Of a DNA stretch of 23,978 bases, positions 7,656 to 14,342 are shown piece by piece. Source of the stretch: Candidatus Levybacteria bacterium RIFCSPLOWO2_12_FULL_37_14 (GTDB lineage: Bacteria; Patescibacteriota; Microgenomatia; Levybacterales; UBA12049); the NCBI GenBank assembly GCA_001782645.1, contig MFPH01000032.1:1-23978 (forward strand), given 5' to 3'. The notes under the pieces were generated by a model. That model saw only the letters and a list, made by a program, of their open reading frames with translations. It had not been told where the DNA came from and did no database searches. A program made the position numbers and the translations under genes. Within the stretch, counting starts at the first letter, position 1. Every line of letters starts with the position of its first letter.

Positions 7656-8792
7656 ATGAAGATTGGCATCGACTGTCGGTTATGGAACGAAACAGGAATC
7701 GGGCGGTATATCCGCAATCTGATTATAAATTTAATAGAATTGGACGGTAAAAACGAGTATGTTCTTTTTATGCAAAACGAAGACCGCCCGAAGTTAAAAG
7801 TTAATAGTGAAAAGTTAAAAGTTGTTGGAGTAGATATTAAATGGCATACTCTTGAAGAACAGTTAAGATTTCCACAAATCTTGAATAGAGAAAATCTGGA
7901 CTTGATGCATTTTCCTTATTTCTCCGTTCCGGTTTTTTACAATCGCCCGTTTGTTGTTACGATTCACGACCTTATCCTGAATCATTTCCCAACAGGGCAA
8001 GCGTCAACTCTACCCGGCCCGATTTACAATATTAAGCTGTTGGCATATAAATTTATACTCAATCAGGAAGCAAAGAAAGCGAAGAAAATTATTGCAGTTT
8101 CAAATGCGACAAAAAATGAAATTATTGATCATTTGAAAATTAATCCTCAAAAAATTACAGTGACCTATGAAGGGGCTGACGATAAAATCTCAAATTTCCC
8201 CACTTCGTCCCGCTCAGCGGGACTTCGCGGGGCAAGCAAAATACTAAATACAAAATATTTTCTTTACGTAGGCAATGCATATCCGCACAAAAATCTAGAT
8301 AGATTGCTGAAAGCGTTTTCCGACCTTCGTCAGAATGATACGAAACTTGTTTTGATTGGGAAAGAGGATTATTTCTACAAAAGATTAAAAAATAAAGCTC
8401 AATCTTTGAGGCTTTCAGATAAAGTTATCTTTTTGCAAAACGTCAGCGATAAAGAATTGTCAAATTTATACCAAAACGCATTGGCTCTAATTATGCCATC
8501 CCTGATGGAGGGGTTCGGCTTGCCGGCTTTGGAGGCAATGGCGAATAACTGTTTGGTTTTAGCATCGAACATACCTTCATTAAAGGAAGTTTGCGGGGAC
8601 GCCGCTTTATATTTTAATCCATTAAGTATTAATGAATTGGCGGATAAACTTAGTATGATTGCCATCCATAATACGGAGTATAAAGAATTGGAGGAAATAA
8701 GAAAAAGAGGAATTGAAAGAGCAAGAAAATTCTCTTGGCAAAAAATGGCGAGGGAGACATTGAAAGTTTATGAAAGTTGCGTTGGCTTATGA
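7656..8792 (+). CDS. GT-B fold glycosyltransferase (GT4, mannosyltransferase-like)
   Basis: A 378-residue GT4 enzyme. The N-terminal domain begins MKIGIDCRLWNETGIGRYI, as in mannosyltransferases of O-antigen clusters, with VTIHDLILNHFPTG and IIAVSNATKNEI. The C-terminal donor domain begins YFLYVGNAYPHKN and contains PSLMEGFGLPALEAMA, the E-x7-E donor-binding motif. An AGGA Shine-Dalgarno at 7643-7646 stands 9 nt before the ATG. Two non-native-looking stretches occur: a 7-bp repeat at 7793-7820 (KLKVNSEKLKV) and, in the interdomain linker, a GC-rich palindrome flanked by AT-rich heptamers (8185-8259). The frame stays open through both. It overlaps the next gene by 23 bp. With manC nearby, GDP-mannose is a reasonable donor guess. 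Confidence 0.88.
   Translation: MKIGIDCRLWNETGIGRYIRNLIINLIELDGKNEYVLFMQNEDRPKLKVNSEKLKVVGVDIKWHTLEEQLRFPQILNRENLDLMHFPYFSVPVFYNRPFVVTIHDLILNHFPTGQASTLPGPIYNIKLLAYKFILNQEAKKAKKIIAVSNATKNEIIDHLKINPQKITVTYEGADDKISNFPTSSRSAGLRGASKILNTKYFLYVGNAYPHKNLDRLLKAFSDLRQNDTKLVLIGKEDYFYKRLKNKAQSLRLSDKVIFLQNVSDKELSNLYQNALALIMPSLMEGFGLPALEAMANNCLVLASNIPSLKEVCGDAALYFNPLSINELADKLSMIAIHNTEYKELEEIRKRGIERARKFSWQKMARETLKVYESCVGL
7793..7820 (+). repeat. Heptamer tandem repeat in GT4 gene, N-terminal domain
   Basis: Four in-register 7-mers (gttaaaa, gttaata, gtgaaaa, gttaaaa), then gttgttg. A 12-mer aagttaaaagtt recurs with a 21-bp offset (7791 and 7812), giving the repeated peptide KLKV. Confidence 0.7.
8185..8259 (+). 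repeat. GC-rich palindrome nested in AT heptamers at GT-B linker
   Basis: Two heptamers (aaatctc, aaatttc; 8185-8198) are followed by a GC-rich palindromic element and then three more heptamers (aaatact, aaataca, aaatatt; 8239-8259). The palindrome has a perfect 7-bp stem GTCCCGC (8207-8213) with GCGGGAC (8217-8223) around a 3-nt loop, plus outer CCCC (8198-8201) opposite GGGG (8229-8232). The whole is translated and lies just before YFLYVGNAY. Confidence 0.7.
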
Positions 8793-9909
8793 CAGGTTAA
8801 ATAAATGGGGAGGGGCGGAAAGAGTTTTATTAGCTCTTCATAAATTATATCCTGATGCTCCGCTTTATACATCTGTTTATGATAAGGAAAAAGCTCCTTG
8901 GGCTAGCGTGTTTGATGTAAGAACATCATTCCTTCAGGGTCTACCATTTACCATGAACCATGAACTATTTGCTACACTGATGCCTTTAGCGTTTGAAAGT
9001 TTTAATTTTGACGAATTTGATTTGGTAATTTCTGTGACAAGTGAAGCAGCAAAAGGAATTATTACCAAACCAAAAACACAACATATATGTTATTGTCTTA
9101 CTCCAACCCGCTATCTGTGGAGCGGATACGGGGAGTATTTTAAAAGCTCAATTTTTAAATTTTTATCAAAACCTGTTGTTTGGTATTTAAGAGCATGGGA
9201 TAAAAGTGCAGCACAGCGTCCGGATGCGTACATTGCGATCTCAAAAGAAGTCCAAACTAGAATTAGCAAGCATTATGGAAGAGAATCGGAAATTGTTTAT
9301 CCACCGGCAGATAGCATCAAGCATCAAGTATCAAGTATCAAGTATAAAGAAAATAAAAACGAAATACTTAATACAAAATACATACTACATAATACAGGTA
9401 ATTACTTTCTGATTGTTTCCCGTCTTGTTCCTTATAAAAAAATAGATTTGGCAGTTAAAGTTTTTAATAAGCTGAAACTGCCATTGAAAATAATTGGAGC
9501 AGGCGTAGAGATGAAAAAGCTAAAAGCAATGGCTGGACAGACAATTGAGTTTTTAGGTTACTTGACGGATAAAGAACTTGTAAGGTATTATAGTGAATGT
9601 AAAGCGCTGATTTTTCCGGGTCTAGAAGATTTTGGTTTAACAATTATAGAAGCGCAGAGCTTTGGCAAACCGGTTATAGCTTTTAGAGCTGGAGGAGCGC
9701 TTGAGACAATTCTGCAAGGCAGAACCGGTTTGTTTTTTAGCGAGCAGACAGTCGAAAGCTTAATAAGAGCAATAAAACAATTTAACAATTTAACAATTGA
9801 CCCAGAAGATTGCGTTGAAAATGCGGAGAAGTTTAGTTTTAAGAGATTTAAGAAAGAATTTATGCGCACAATTGATCCATTGTTCGATTGTTCCATTGTT
9901 AGTAATTGA
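8770..9909 (+). CDS. GT-B fold glycosyltransferase (GT4)
   Basis: A 379-residue GT4 enzyme of the subgroup that opens MKVALAYDRLNKWGGAERV. The N-terminal domain has DLVISVTSEAAKGI and CYCLTPTRYLWSGY, a conserved acceptor-domain block of this subgroup. The C-terminal domain starts YFLIVSRLVPYKK and carries FPGLEDFGLTIIEAQSFGKPVIAF, here with E-D in the donor-binding E-x7-E region. Its ATG is within the preceding gene (23-bp overlap). An 84-bp array of heptamers codes for about 28 residues of the interdomain linker (9314-9397), two octamer arrays code for a loop near residue 338 and the extreme C-terminal tail, and the latter runs past the stop. Function: adding one sugar, plausibly mannose, to the lipid-linked repeat unit. 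Confidence 0.88.
   Translation: MKVALAYDRLNKWGGAERVLLALHKLYPDAPLYTSVYDKEKAPWASVFDVRTSFLQGLPFTMNHELFATLMPLAFESFNFDEFDLVISVTSEAAKGIITKPKTQHICYCLTPTRYLWSGYGEYFKSSIFKFLSKPVVWYLRAWDKSAAQRPDAYIAISKEVQTRISKHYGRESEIVYPPADSIKHQVSSIKYKENKNEILNTKYILHNTGNYFLIVSRLVPYKKIDLAVKVFNKLKLPLKIIGAGVEMKKLKAMAGQTIEFLGYLTDKELVRYYSECKALIFPGLEDFGLTIIEAQSFGKPVIAFRAGGALETILQGRTGLFFSEQTVESLIRAIKQFNNLTIDPEDCVENAEKFSFKRFKKEFMRTIDPLFDCSIVSN
9314..9397 (+). repeat. 84-bp, 12-unit heptamer array at GT-B interdomain linker
   Basis: Twelve consecutive 7-mers hold one register. Units 1-5 are gcatcaa twice, gtatcaa twice and gtataaa; units 6-7 are degenerate; units 8-12 are aatactt, aatacaa, aatacat, actacat, aatacag. The length (12 x 7 = 84) is divisible by 3, so the array adds 28 codons without changing frame. 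It precedes NYFLIVSRLV. Confidence 0.8.
9776..9799 (+). repeat. Octamer tandem repeat near C-terminus of GT4 gene
   Basis: Three head-to-tail copies of aacaattt (last copy aacaattg), 24 bp or 8 codons. They code for QFNNLTID in the loop before the terminal helix. Confidence 0.6.
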
Positions 9910-9926
9910 GCAATAGAACAATTGAG
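9877..9926 (+). repeat. Octamer repeats and inverted repeat across the stop codon
   Basis: Three copies of cSattgtt (9877-9900) are followed by octamer-like units on the opposite strand (caatagaa, caattgag; 9911-9926). ATTGTTCCATTG (9887-9898) pairs with CAATAGAACAAT (9911-9922) at 11 of 12 positions. The element contains the TGA (9907-9909) of the GT4 gene and reaches nearly to manC. No T-run follows it. Confidence 0.55.
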
Positions 9927-9939
9927 CAGTCATATAAAT

Positions 9940-11001
9940 ATGAAGATTGTTGTTTTTGCCGGAGGAGTTGGGACAAGGCTTTGGCCGCTTTCGCGGAAAA
10001 ATAGTCCGAAACAATTTGAGAAAATATTAGGAGACAAGTCCACGCTGCAGCTTGCAGTTGATCGTCTTCGTCCTGATTTTGCGTTTGAAGATATTTATAT
10101 AGCAACAGGAAAAAAATATGAAAAGATTGTCCGTCAACAGCTTCCTAAAATTCCAGCTCAAAATTTTATTTTTGAACCGGCAATAAGAGACGTTGGTCCT
10201 GCTGTGGGTATGGCGATGTCCGTTATAGGAAAAGAGCATCCGAATTCTCCAGTCGCAATTTTATGGAGTGATCATTTTGTCAAAAAAGAAAGAAGATTTC
10301 GTGAAGTTTTGCATTTCGCAGAAGATCTTGTTAGGGAAAATAATAGTTCGCTCATTCTTATTGGACAGAGAGCTCGATTTGCAAATCAAAACCTAGGATG
10401 GATCGAATTTGGGCAAGAGATACGGGAGATAAGAGGAACAAAAATTTTTGAATTTAAAAAACTGATTTACAGGCCAACACTTGAGCAGGCAGAGCGATTT
10501 TTGGAAGCTGATAATTTTGCCTGGAATCCGGGATATTTCGTTACAACACCCAAATTTTTACTATCGCAATTTAAAAAATTCGCCCCAGATTTGCATAGGG
10601 GAATAATGAGTATAAAAGATAAGAAAACTTTAGAAGTTGTTTATCCAACACTTGAAAAGATAAGTTTTGATAATGCAATTTTGGAAAAAATAGACCAGAA
10701 ATATGTGTCGGTTATTGCGGCGGATCTTGGCTGGAGCGACGTAGGAGCATGGGAAGCGTTGAAAGAGGCATTGGAGAAACAATCAAACGAAAATGTTACA
10801 AAAGGGAAGGTTATAATAAATGACTCCTCTGACAATCTTGTTTTTAATTATACGGATCAATTAATTGTAGGGATTGATCTTGAAAAAATGCTCGTAATAA
10901 ATACGGATGATGTAATTTTAGTTTGCAATAAAAATTCCGTTCCCAAAATAAAAAAATTGGTTGAAAAATTAGAAAACACACCGCATGAGCATCTTACGTA
11001 A
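9940..11001 (+). CDS. manC: Mannose-1-phosphate guanylyltransferase (single domain)
   Basis: A 353-residue nucleotidyltransferase that makes GDP-mannose from mannose-1-phosphate and GTP in the cytoplasm. The N-terminal pyrophosphorylase signature GGVGTRLWPLSRKNSPKQF (residues 8-26) matches ManC/AlgA almost exactly. WNPGYFV and DLGWSDVGAWEAL are the usual later sugar-binding and active-site blocks. The phosphomannose isomerase cupin domain of bifunctional enzymes (about 470 residues) is absent. I take ATG 9940 as the start because the signature lies 8 residues in; an in-frame TTG at 9922 would add six residues derived from the repeat. It follows the GT4 gene by 30 bp and precedes the sugar transferase by 3 bp, so it supplies the donor for this operon. 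Confidence 0.9.
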   Translation: MKIVVFAGGVGTRLWPLSRKNSPKQFEKILGDKSTLQLAVDRLRPDFAFEDIYIATGKKYEKIVRQQLPKIPAQNFIFEPAIRDVGPAVGMAMSVIGKEHPNSPVAILWSDHFVKKERRFREVLHFAEDLVRENNSSLILIGQRARFANQNLGWIEFGQEIREIRGTKIFEFKKLIYRPTLEQAERFLEADNFAWNPGYFVTTPKFLLSQFKKFAPDLHRGIMSIKDKKTLEVVYPTLEKISFDNAILEKIDQKYVSVIAADLGWSDVGAWEALKEALEKQSNENVTKGKVIINDSSDNLVFNYTDQLIVGIDLEKMLVINTDDVILVCNKNSVPKIKKLVEKLENTPHEHLT

Positions 11002-11004
11002 GCT

Positions 11005-11679
11005 ATGTTTAATGTGCGAGTGAATGGAATTAAAAAAAGTAATTTTTACCTATTTGCAAAAAGAGGAATGGATGTCATTTCTTCAATCTTTCTACTGTTA
11101 TTTTTTTCTCCGATAATAATAGTTATATCCACAGCGATAAAGCTTGATTCAAAAGGACCTATTTTAGCAGATACTCCAAAAAGAGTTGGGAAAAACGGAA
11201 AACTATTTAAGATGTACAAATTCAGATCCATGGTGGAAAACGCCCATGAAATATTAAGAGAAAATCCAAAATATTCAAATCTATATGATGTGTACAAAAG
11301 GGGAAGTTATAAGTTGAAAGATGATCCGCGCATAACTCGGGTTGGCCACTTTATACGCAAACACTCATTGGATGAAATACCACAGGCTTTAAATATTTTA
11401 AAAGGAGAGATGAGCTTAGTTGGCCCCAGAGCTTATTATCCGGATGAGCTGCGTGATCAGCAGAAAAAATACCCTCATACAATTGATTCTGTTAAGATTG
11501 TGCTCTCTGTGAAGCCCGGAGTTACCGGATTCTGGCAGGTTTCAGGCAGAAGTGAAATAAACTTTGACAAGCGTATTGAAATGGACGCAACCTACGTTAA
11601 AAAAAGATCTCTTCTTTATGATCTTTGGATTATTATAAAAACCCCCTGGGCTATGATTTCCGGCCGCGGCGCATTATAG
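11005..11679 (+). CDS. Polyprenyl-phosphate sugar-1-phosphate transferase (priming enzyme)
   Basis: A 224-residue small monotopic phosphoglycosyl transferase (bacterial sugar transferase family; PglC/WcaJ C-terminal domain). It moves a sugar-1-phosphate to undecaprenyl-phosphate, the first step of repeat-unit synthesis. A hydrophobic re-entrant helix (about residues 20-42) is followed by FKMYKFRSMV, the DDPRITRVGHFIRKHSLDEIPQ block with the catalytic Asp-Glu pair (D123-E124), GEMSLVGPRA and KPGVTGFWQVSGRSEI. It lacks the extra N-terminal membrane domain of long WcaJ-type proteins. It is the last gene of the polysaccharide operon. No terminator is visible before the next promoter. Confidence 0.92.
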   Translation: MFNVRVNGIKKSNFYLFAKRGMDVISSIFLLLFFSPIIIVISTAIKLDSKGPILADTPKRVGKNGKLFKMYKFRSMVENAHEILRENPKYSNLYDVYKRGSYKLKDDPRITRVGHFIRKHSLDEIPQALNILKGEMSLVGPRAYYPDELRDQQKKYPHTIDSVKIVLSVKPGVTGFWQVSGRSEINFDKRIEMDATYVKKRSLLYDLWIIIKTPWAMISGRGAL

Positions 11680-11694
11680 CTTTATTTATTGCTG

Positions 11695-11724
11695 TTGACA
11701 GGACTTAACTTTTTTGTTTATCAT
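11695..11724 (+). promoter_or_regulatory. Promoter giving a leaderless DUF4012-recO mRNA
   Basis: TTGACA (11695-11700), an 18-bp spacer and TATCAT (11719-11724). Normal spacing places the transcription start on the A of the ATG at 11731, so the mRNA should have no leader. Confidence 0.7.
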
Positions 11725-11730
11725 TAAGAG

Positions 11731-13707
11731 ATGGAAGGATTCACTAAAATTAATTTGGAAACTGCCCCCTCCCAGCCTGTAGGCCCCAAAATTATTAACA
11801 ATAAACCTAAATCTGGTATAAGAATAACTCTTCCGAAAAAAACATTAATTGTTCTTGGGGCTGTGGCTGCGATATTGGTTGGGTTTGGATTAATTCTTGT
11901 GTCTCCGGTGCAAAAAGTTTATTCAGATGCTAAAGCCACATTTTCCCAAGTGAAGATTACAGTAGATGCATTAAAAAAGCAAAATATTGTATTGGCATCA
12001 GAAGAACTTAACAAAACCAAAGAAAGCCTAGCTCAAACTCAAAAAAGTTTGGACGAAATAAGTTATCTTAAGCTGATTCCTGTAATAAACATGTATTACG
12101 CGGATAGTCAACACTTAACAAAAGCCGGGTTTTATGGTCTTTCCGCAGCAAAACTGTTCATTGATTCCATAGAGCCTTATGCGGATGTTTTGGGACTTAA
12201 GGGAAAAAAGGGCAGTTTTGTTGAGGGTACGGCTTCCGAAAGGATACGAACCGCAGTTACAACTATGGGCAAAATCACACCTTACATTGACGATATTGCC
12301 GCGCAGATGGAAGGGGCAAGAAAAGAAATAGATGCTGTTGATCCAAATCGTTATCCGGCTTTTTTTGGAGGAGAAAAGATTAAAAATGGATTGTTTCAGG
12401 TAAGGCAATTGGTGGATCAGGGCGTGACATTTGTATCTGATGCAAGACCTCTAATTAAAATTCTTCCAAGTCTTTTAGGTGACCCTAATGATAAAAAATA
12501 TCTGGTACTTTTTCAAAATGACAAAGAACTTCGTCCAACCGGCGGATTTATTACGGCCTACGCTGTTTTTAGAATAGAAAAAGGAGTGATTCATGTAGAC
12601 AGATCAGGCGATATTTACGCATTGGATAATGGAATTTCGAATAAACCAAAGGCTCCTGCGCCAATTTTAAAGTATCTGCCAAATGTTTTTGTCCTGAATT
12701 TAAGAGATTCCAATCTTTCTCCGGATTTTATTGCTTCTATGGATGCGTTTAACTCGCTGTATAAAAGAGCAGCGGGATATACGGATGTGGATGGAATTAT
12801 TGCTTTGGATACCAATGTCTTGGTTTCGACAATTAAAATATTGGACGATGAGGTTTATGCGGGCGGAGTACGATTTACCAGTAAAGTTGATCCCCGCTGC
12901 GATTGTCCTCAGGTTATTTATGAGCTGGAACGTCTTATCTCAACGCCAAAAAGTGTTGATTTAAAAGTTACCACTCTTGCAGCCGTACAAGCTCAGAGGA
13001 AAGATCTTATCGGAACGCTTTTGTATGCAATTATGGAGAAAGCTCTCAAATCTTCGCCCAAGCTATATTGGGGACCTTTATTTCAGGATATGTTAACTCA
13101 GGTACAGCAAAAACACATCTTGTTTGACATTTATAATAAGGATGCTCAGAGCGGAATAGAGGCATTAAATGCTGCGGGTAGAATAAGATCTTTCGAAGGT
13201 GATTATTTGCATATTAATCAAGCGAATTTTGGGGGAGCAAAATCAAATATGTTCGTTACGGAGACTGTAACTCAGAATTACGAAGTAGCCGGAGATAAAA
13301 CTATAACCAAGAAGATTACCATAAATTACAAAAATCCCCACGCGCCATCAGATTGCAATTTAGAGCGGGGAAACCTTTGTATAAATGCGATTTTGAGAGA
13401 TTGGATTAGGATATACGTGCCATTGGGGAGTAAATTAGTGGATAGTAAGGGATCTGAGGTAAAAATGAGCACCTCAGATGAATTGGGCAAAACAGTTTTT
13501 GAGGGTTTTTTAACAGTCAGACCAAAAGGAGTAGCAACTTTATCTTTGTCCTATACTTTACCATTTAAAGTAAAGGATGGGTCTTTGCCTCTCTTAATAC
13601 AAAAACAACCCGGAACAGGAGGAAATGAATATACGCTTCAAGTTAACGGTAGCAAAATTGACAATTTTAAGCTTTTAATGGATAAAGAAACAAAAATAAA
13701 ACTTTAA
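11731..13707 (+). CDS. DUF4012 membrane-anchored protein
   Basis: A 658-residue protein with a roughly 36-residue proline- and lysine-rich cytoplasmic start, one membrane helix (about 37-60) and a long outside portion. The segment after the helix (about 65-110) is rich in heptad-like Lys/Glu/Leu and probably coiled. The DUF4012 hallmark YLVLFQNDKELRPTGGF lies near residues 255-272, followed by the GDIYALD region. Two cysteine pairs (PRCDCPQ and the DCNLERGNLCI region) could form disulfides outside. DUF4012 proteins have no established activity; they often lie next to surface-polysaccharide genes, as here beside the priming sugar transferase. It has its own leaderless promoter and overlaps recO by one base. 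Confidence 0.85.
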   Translation: MEGFTKINLETAPSQPVGPKIINNKPKSGIRITLPKKTLIVLGAVAAILVGFGLILVSPVQKVYSDAKATFSQVKITVDALKKQNIVLASEELNKTKESLAQTQKSLDEISYLKLIPVINMYYADSQHLTKAGFYGLSAAKLFIDSIEPYADVLGLKGKKGSFVEGTASERIRTAVTTMGKITPYIDDIAAQMEGARKEIDAVDPNRYPAFFGGEKIKNGLFQVRQLVDQGVTFVSDARPLIKILPSLLGDPNDKKYLVLFQNDKELRPTGGFITAYAVFRIEKGVIHVDRSGDIYALDNGISNKPKAPAPILKYLPNVFVLNLRDSNLSPDFIASMDAFNSLYKRAAGYTDVDGIIALDTNVLVSTIKILDDEVYAGGVRFTSKVDPRCDCPQVIYELERLISTPKSVDLKVTTLAAVQAQRKDLIGTLLYAIMEKALKSSPKLYWGPLFQDMLTQVQQKHILFDIYNKDAQSGIEALNAAGRIRSFEGDYLHINQANFGGAKSNMFVTETVTQNYEVAGDKTITKKITINYKNPHAPSDCNLERGNLCINAILRDWIRIYVPLGSKLVDSKGSEVKMSTSDELGKTVFEGFLTVRPKGVATLSLSYTLPFKVKDGSLPLLIQKQPGTGGNEYTLQVNGSKIDNFKLLMDKETKIKL

Positions 13708-14318
13708 TGAGAACATACAAAATAGAAGGAATTGTTCTTAAAAGAAGAAATTTAGGCGAGGCAGATAGGGTTTTAACAATACTAAGCCGCGAGTCAGGTA
13801 AAATAATAGTTAAAGCTCCGGGTGTAAGACGTATTAAGAGCCGCAGATCTCCTCATGTTGAGTTATTAAATCTTTCTCAATTCACCCTCTATAAGAGTTC
13901 GAGAACTTTTATGCCTATAGTTACGGAGGCTCAGACTCTTGAAGATTTTTCTCCTATCAAAAGCGATCTTCACAAAATCGGATTGTCTTTATATATTTGC
14001 GAGTTAATAAATGGCTTGTGTGCGGACAATCAGGAAAATAGAGATGCTTTTTTCTTATTAAAAAATGTATTAACAAAACTCTCTATTGAAGAAAGTTCTA
14101 GTGAATTAGTGTCGTGTTTCGAAAAAGAACTTTTACGTACTTTAGGATTTTGGAGAGAGGCAGAACTGTTGGAGACTCCCACCTCCGCCAAGGCTTCCAC
14201 CTTCGCAAACGCTTCGGCGGACAAGTCGGCGGGCAAGCAAGATTCGCGAACAGTTATGGAAAGATTACTGGAGAGAAAGCTTAAAACTCTCCGCGTTATA
14301 CCTCTTTTCGCTTCATAA
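13707..14318 (+). CDS. recO: DNA repair protein RecO
   Basis: A 203-residue RecO that would load RecA on SSB-coated single strands together with RecR. The N-terminal OB-fold is clear: IEGIVLKRRNLGEADRVLTI, GKIIVKAPGVRRIKSRR and LLNLSQFTLYKS. A helical domain follows, with YICELINGL and FEKELLRTLGF. The family is typically about 240 residues with a zinc-binding C-terminal region; here no CxxC pair is present. After LGFWREAELLE a GC-rich 63-bp element (14178-14240) is translated as an Ala/Ser/Lys-rich stretch before the final RTVMERLLERKLK helix. The start is the ATG in TAATG shared with the DUF4012 stop, suggesting translational coupling. Surface location of the insert suggests the protein could still fold. 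Confidence 0.85.
   Translation: MRTYKIEGIVLKRRNLGEADRVLTILSRESGKIIVKAPGVRRIKSRRSPHVELLNLSQFTLYKSSRTFMPIVTEAQTLEDFSPIKSDLHKIGLSLYICELINGLCADNQENRDAFFLLKNVLTKLSIEESSSELVSCFEKELLRTLGFWREAELLETPTSAKASTFANASADKSAGKQDSRTVMERLLERKLKTLRVIPLFAS
14178..14240 (+). repeat. GC-rich element inserted in recO
   Basis: Sixty-three GC-rich bases (21 codons) in an AT-rich gene. TCCGCC (14184-14189) is inverted as GGCGGA (14216-14221). A 12-mer tcggcggRcaag is tandemly duplicated (14214-14225, 14226-14237). The element ends GGGCAAGCAA, identical to the end of the palindrome in the GT4 gene at 8230-8239, and both begin with CCCAC. It encodes SAKAS...ASADKSAGK. Confidence 0.7.
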
Positions 14319-14324
14319 TTCTTT

Positions 14325-14335
14325 TGTGTTATAAT
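14325..14335 (+). promoter_or_regulatory. Extended -10 promoter, leaderless, for glycyl-tRNA synthetase
   Basis: TGT followed by a consensus TATAAT (14330-14335) forms an extended -10. The -35 region is poor, as is usual with extended -10 promoters. The expected transcription start (about 14342) is one base before the ATG at 14343, so the mRNA has essentially no leader. Confidence 0.65.
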
Positions 14336-14342
14336 TTATTTA

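Noticed and set aside
7996..8018. GC-richer stretch with gggcaagcg as another copy of the palindromic element
   Set aside because: It encodes HFPTGQASTLPGP, which is native conserved sequence for this GT4 subgroup, and no palindrome is present.
9314..9397. Heptamer arrays read as a CRISPR or other spacer array
   Set aside because: Units are 7 bp with no spacers and lie inside a conserved open reading frame.
9887..9922. Inverted repeat after the GT4 gene as a Rho-independent terminator
   Set aside because: The stem is AT-rich with a 12-nt loop and no T-run follows. It is explained by octamer repeats on opposite strands, and manC continues the operon.
9922..9939. TTG start six codons upstream for manC
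   Set aside because: The extra residues come from the octamer repeat, and the family signature begins 8 residues after the ATG at 9940.
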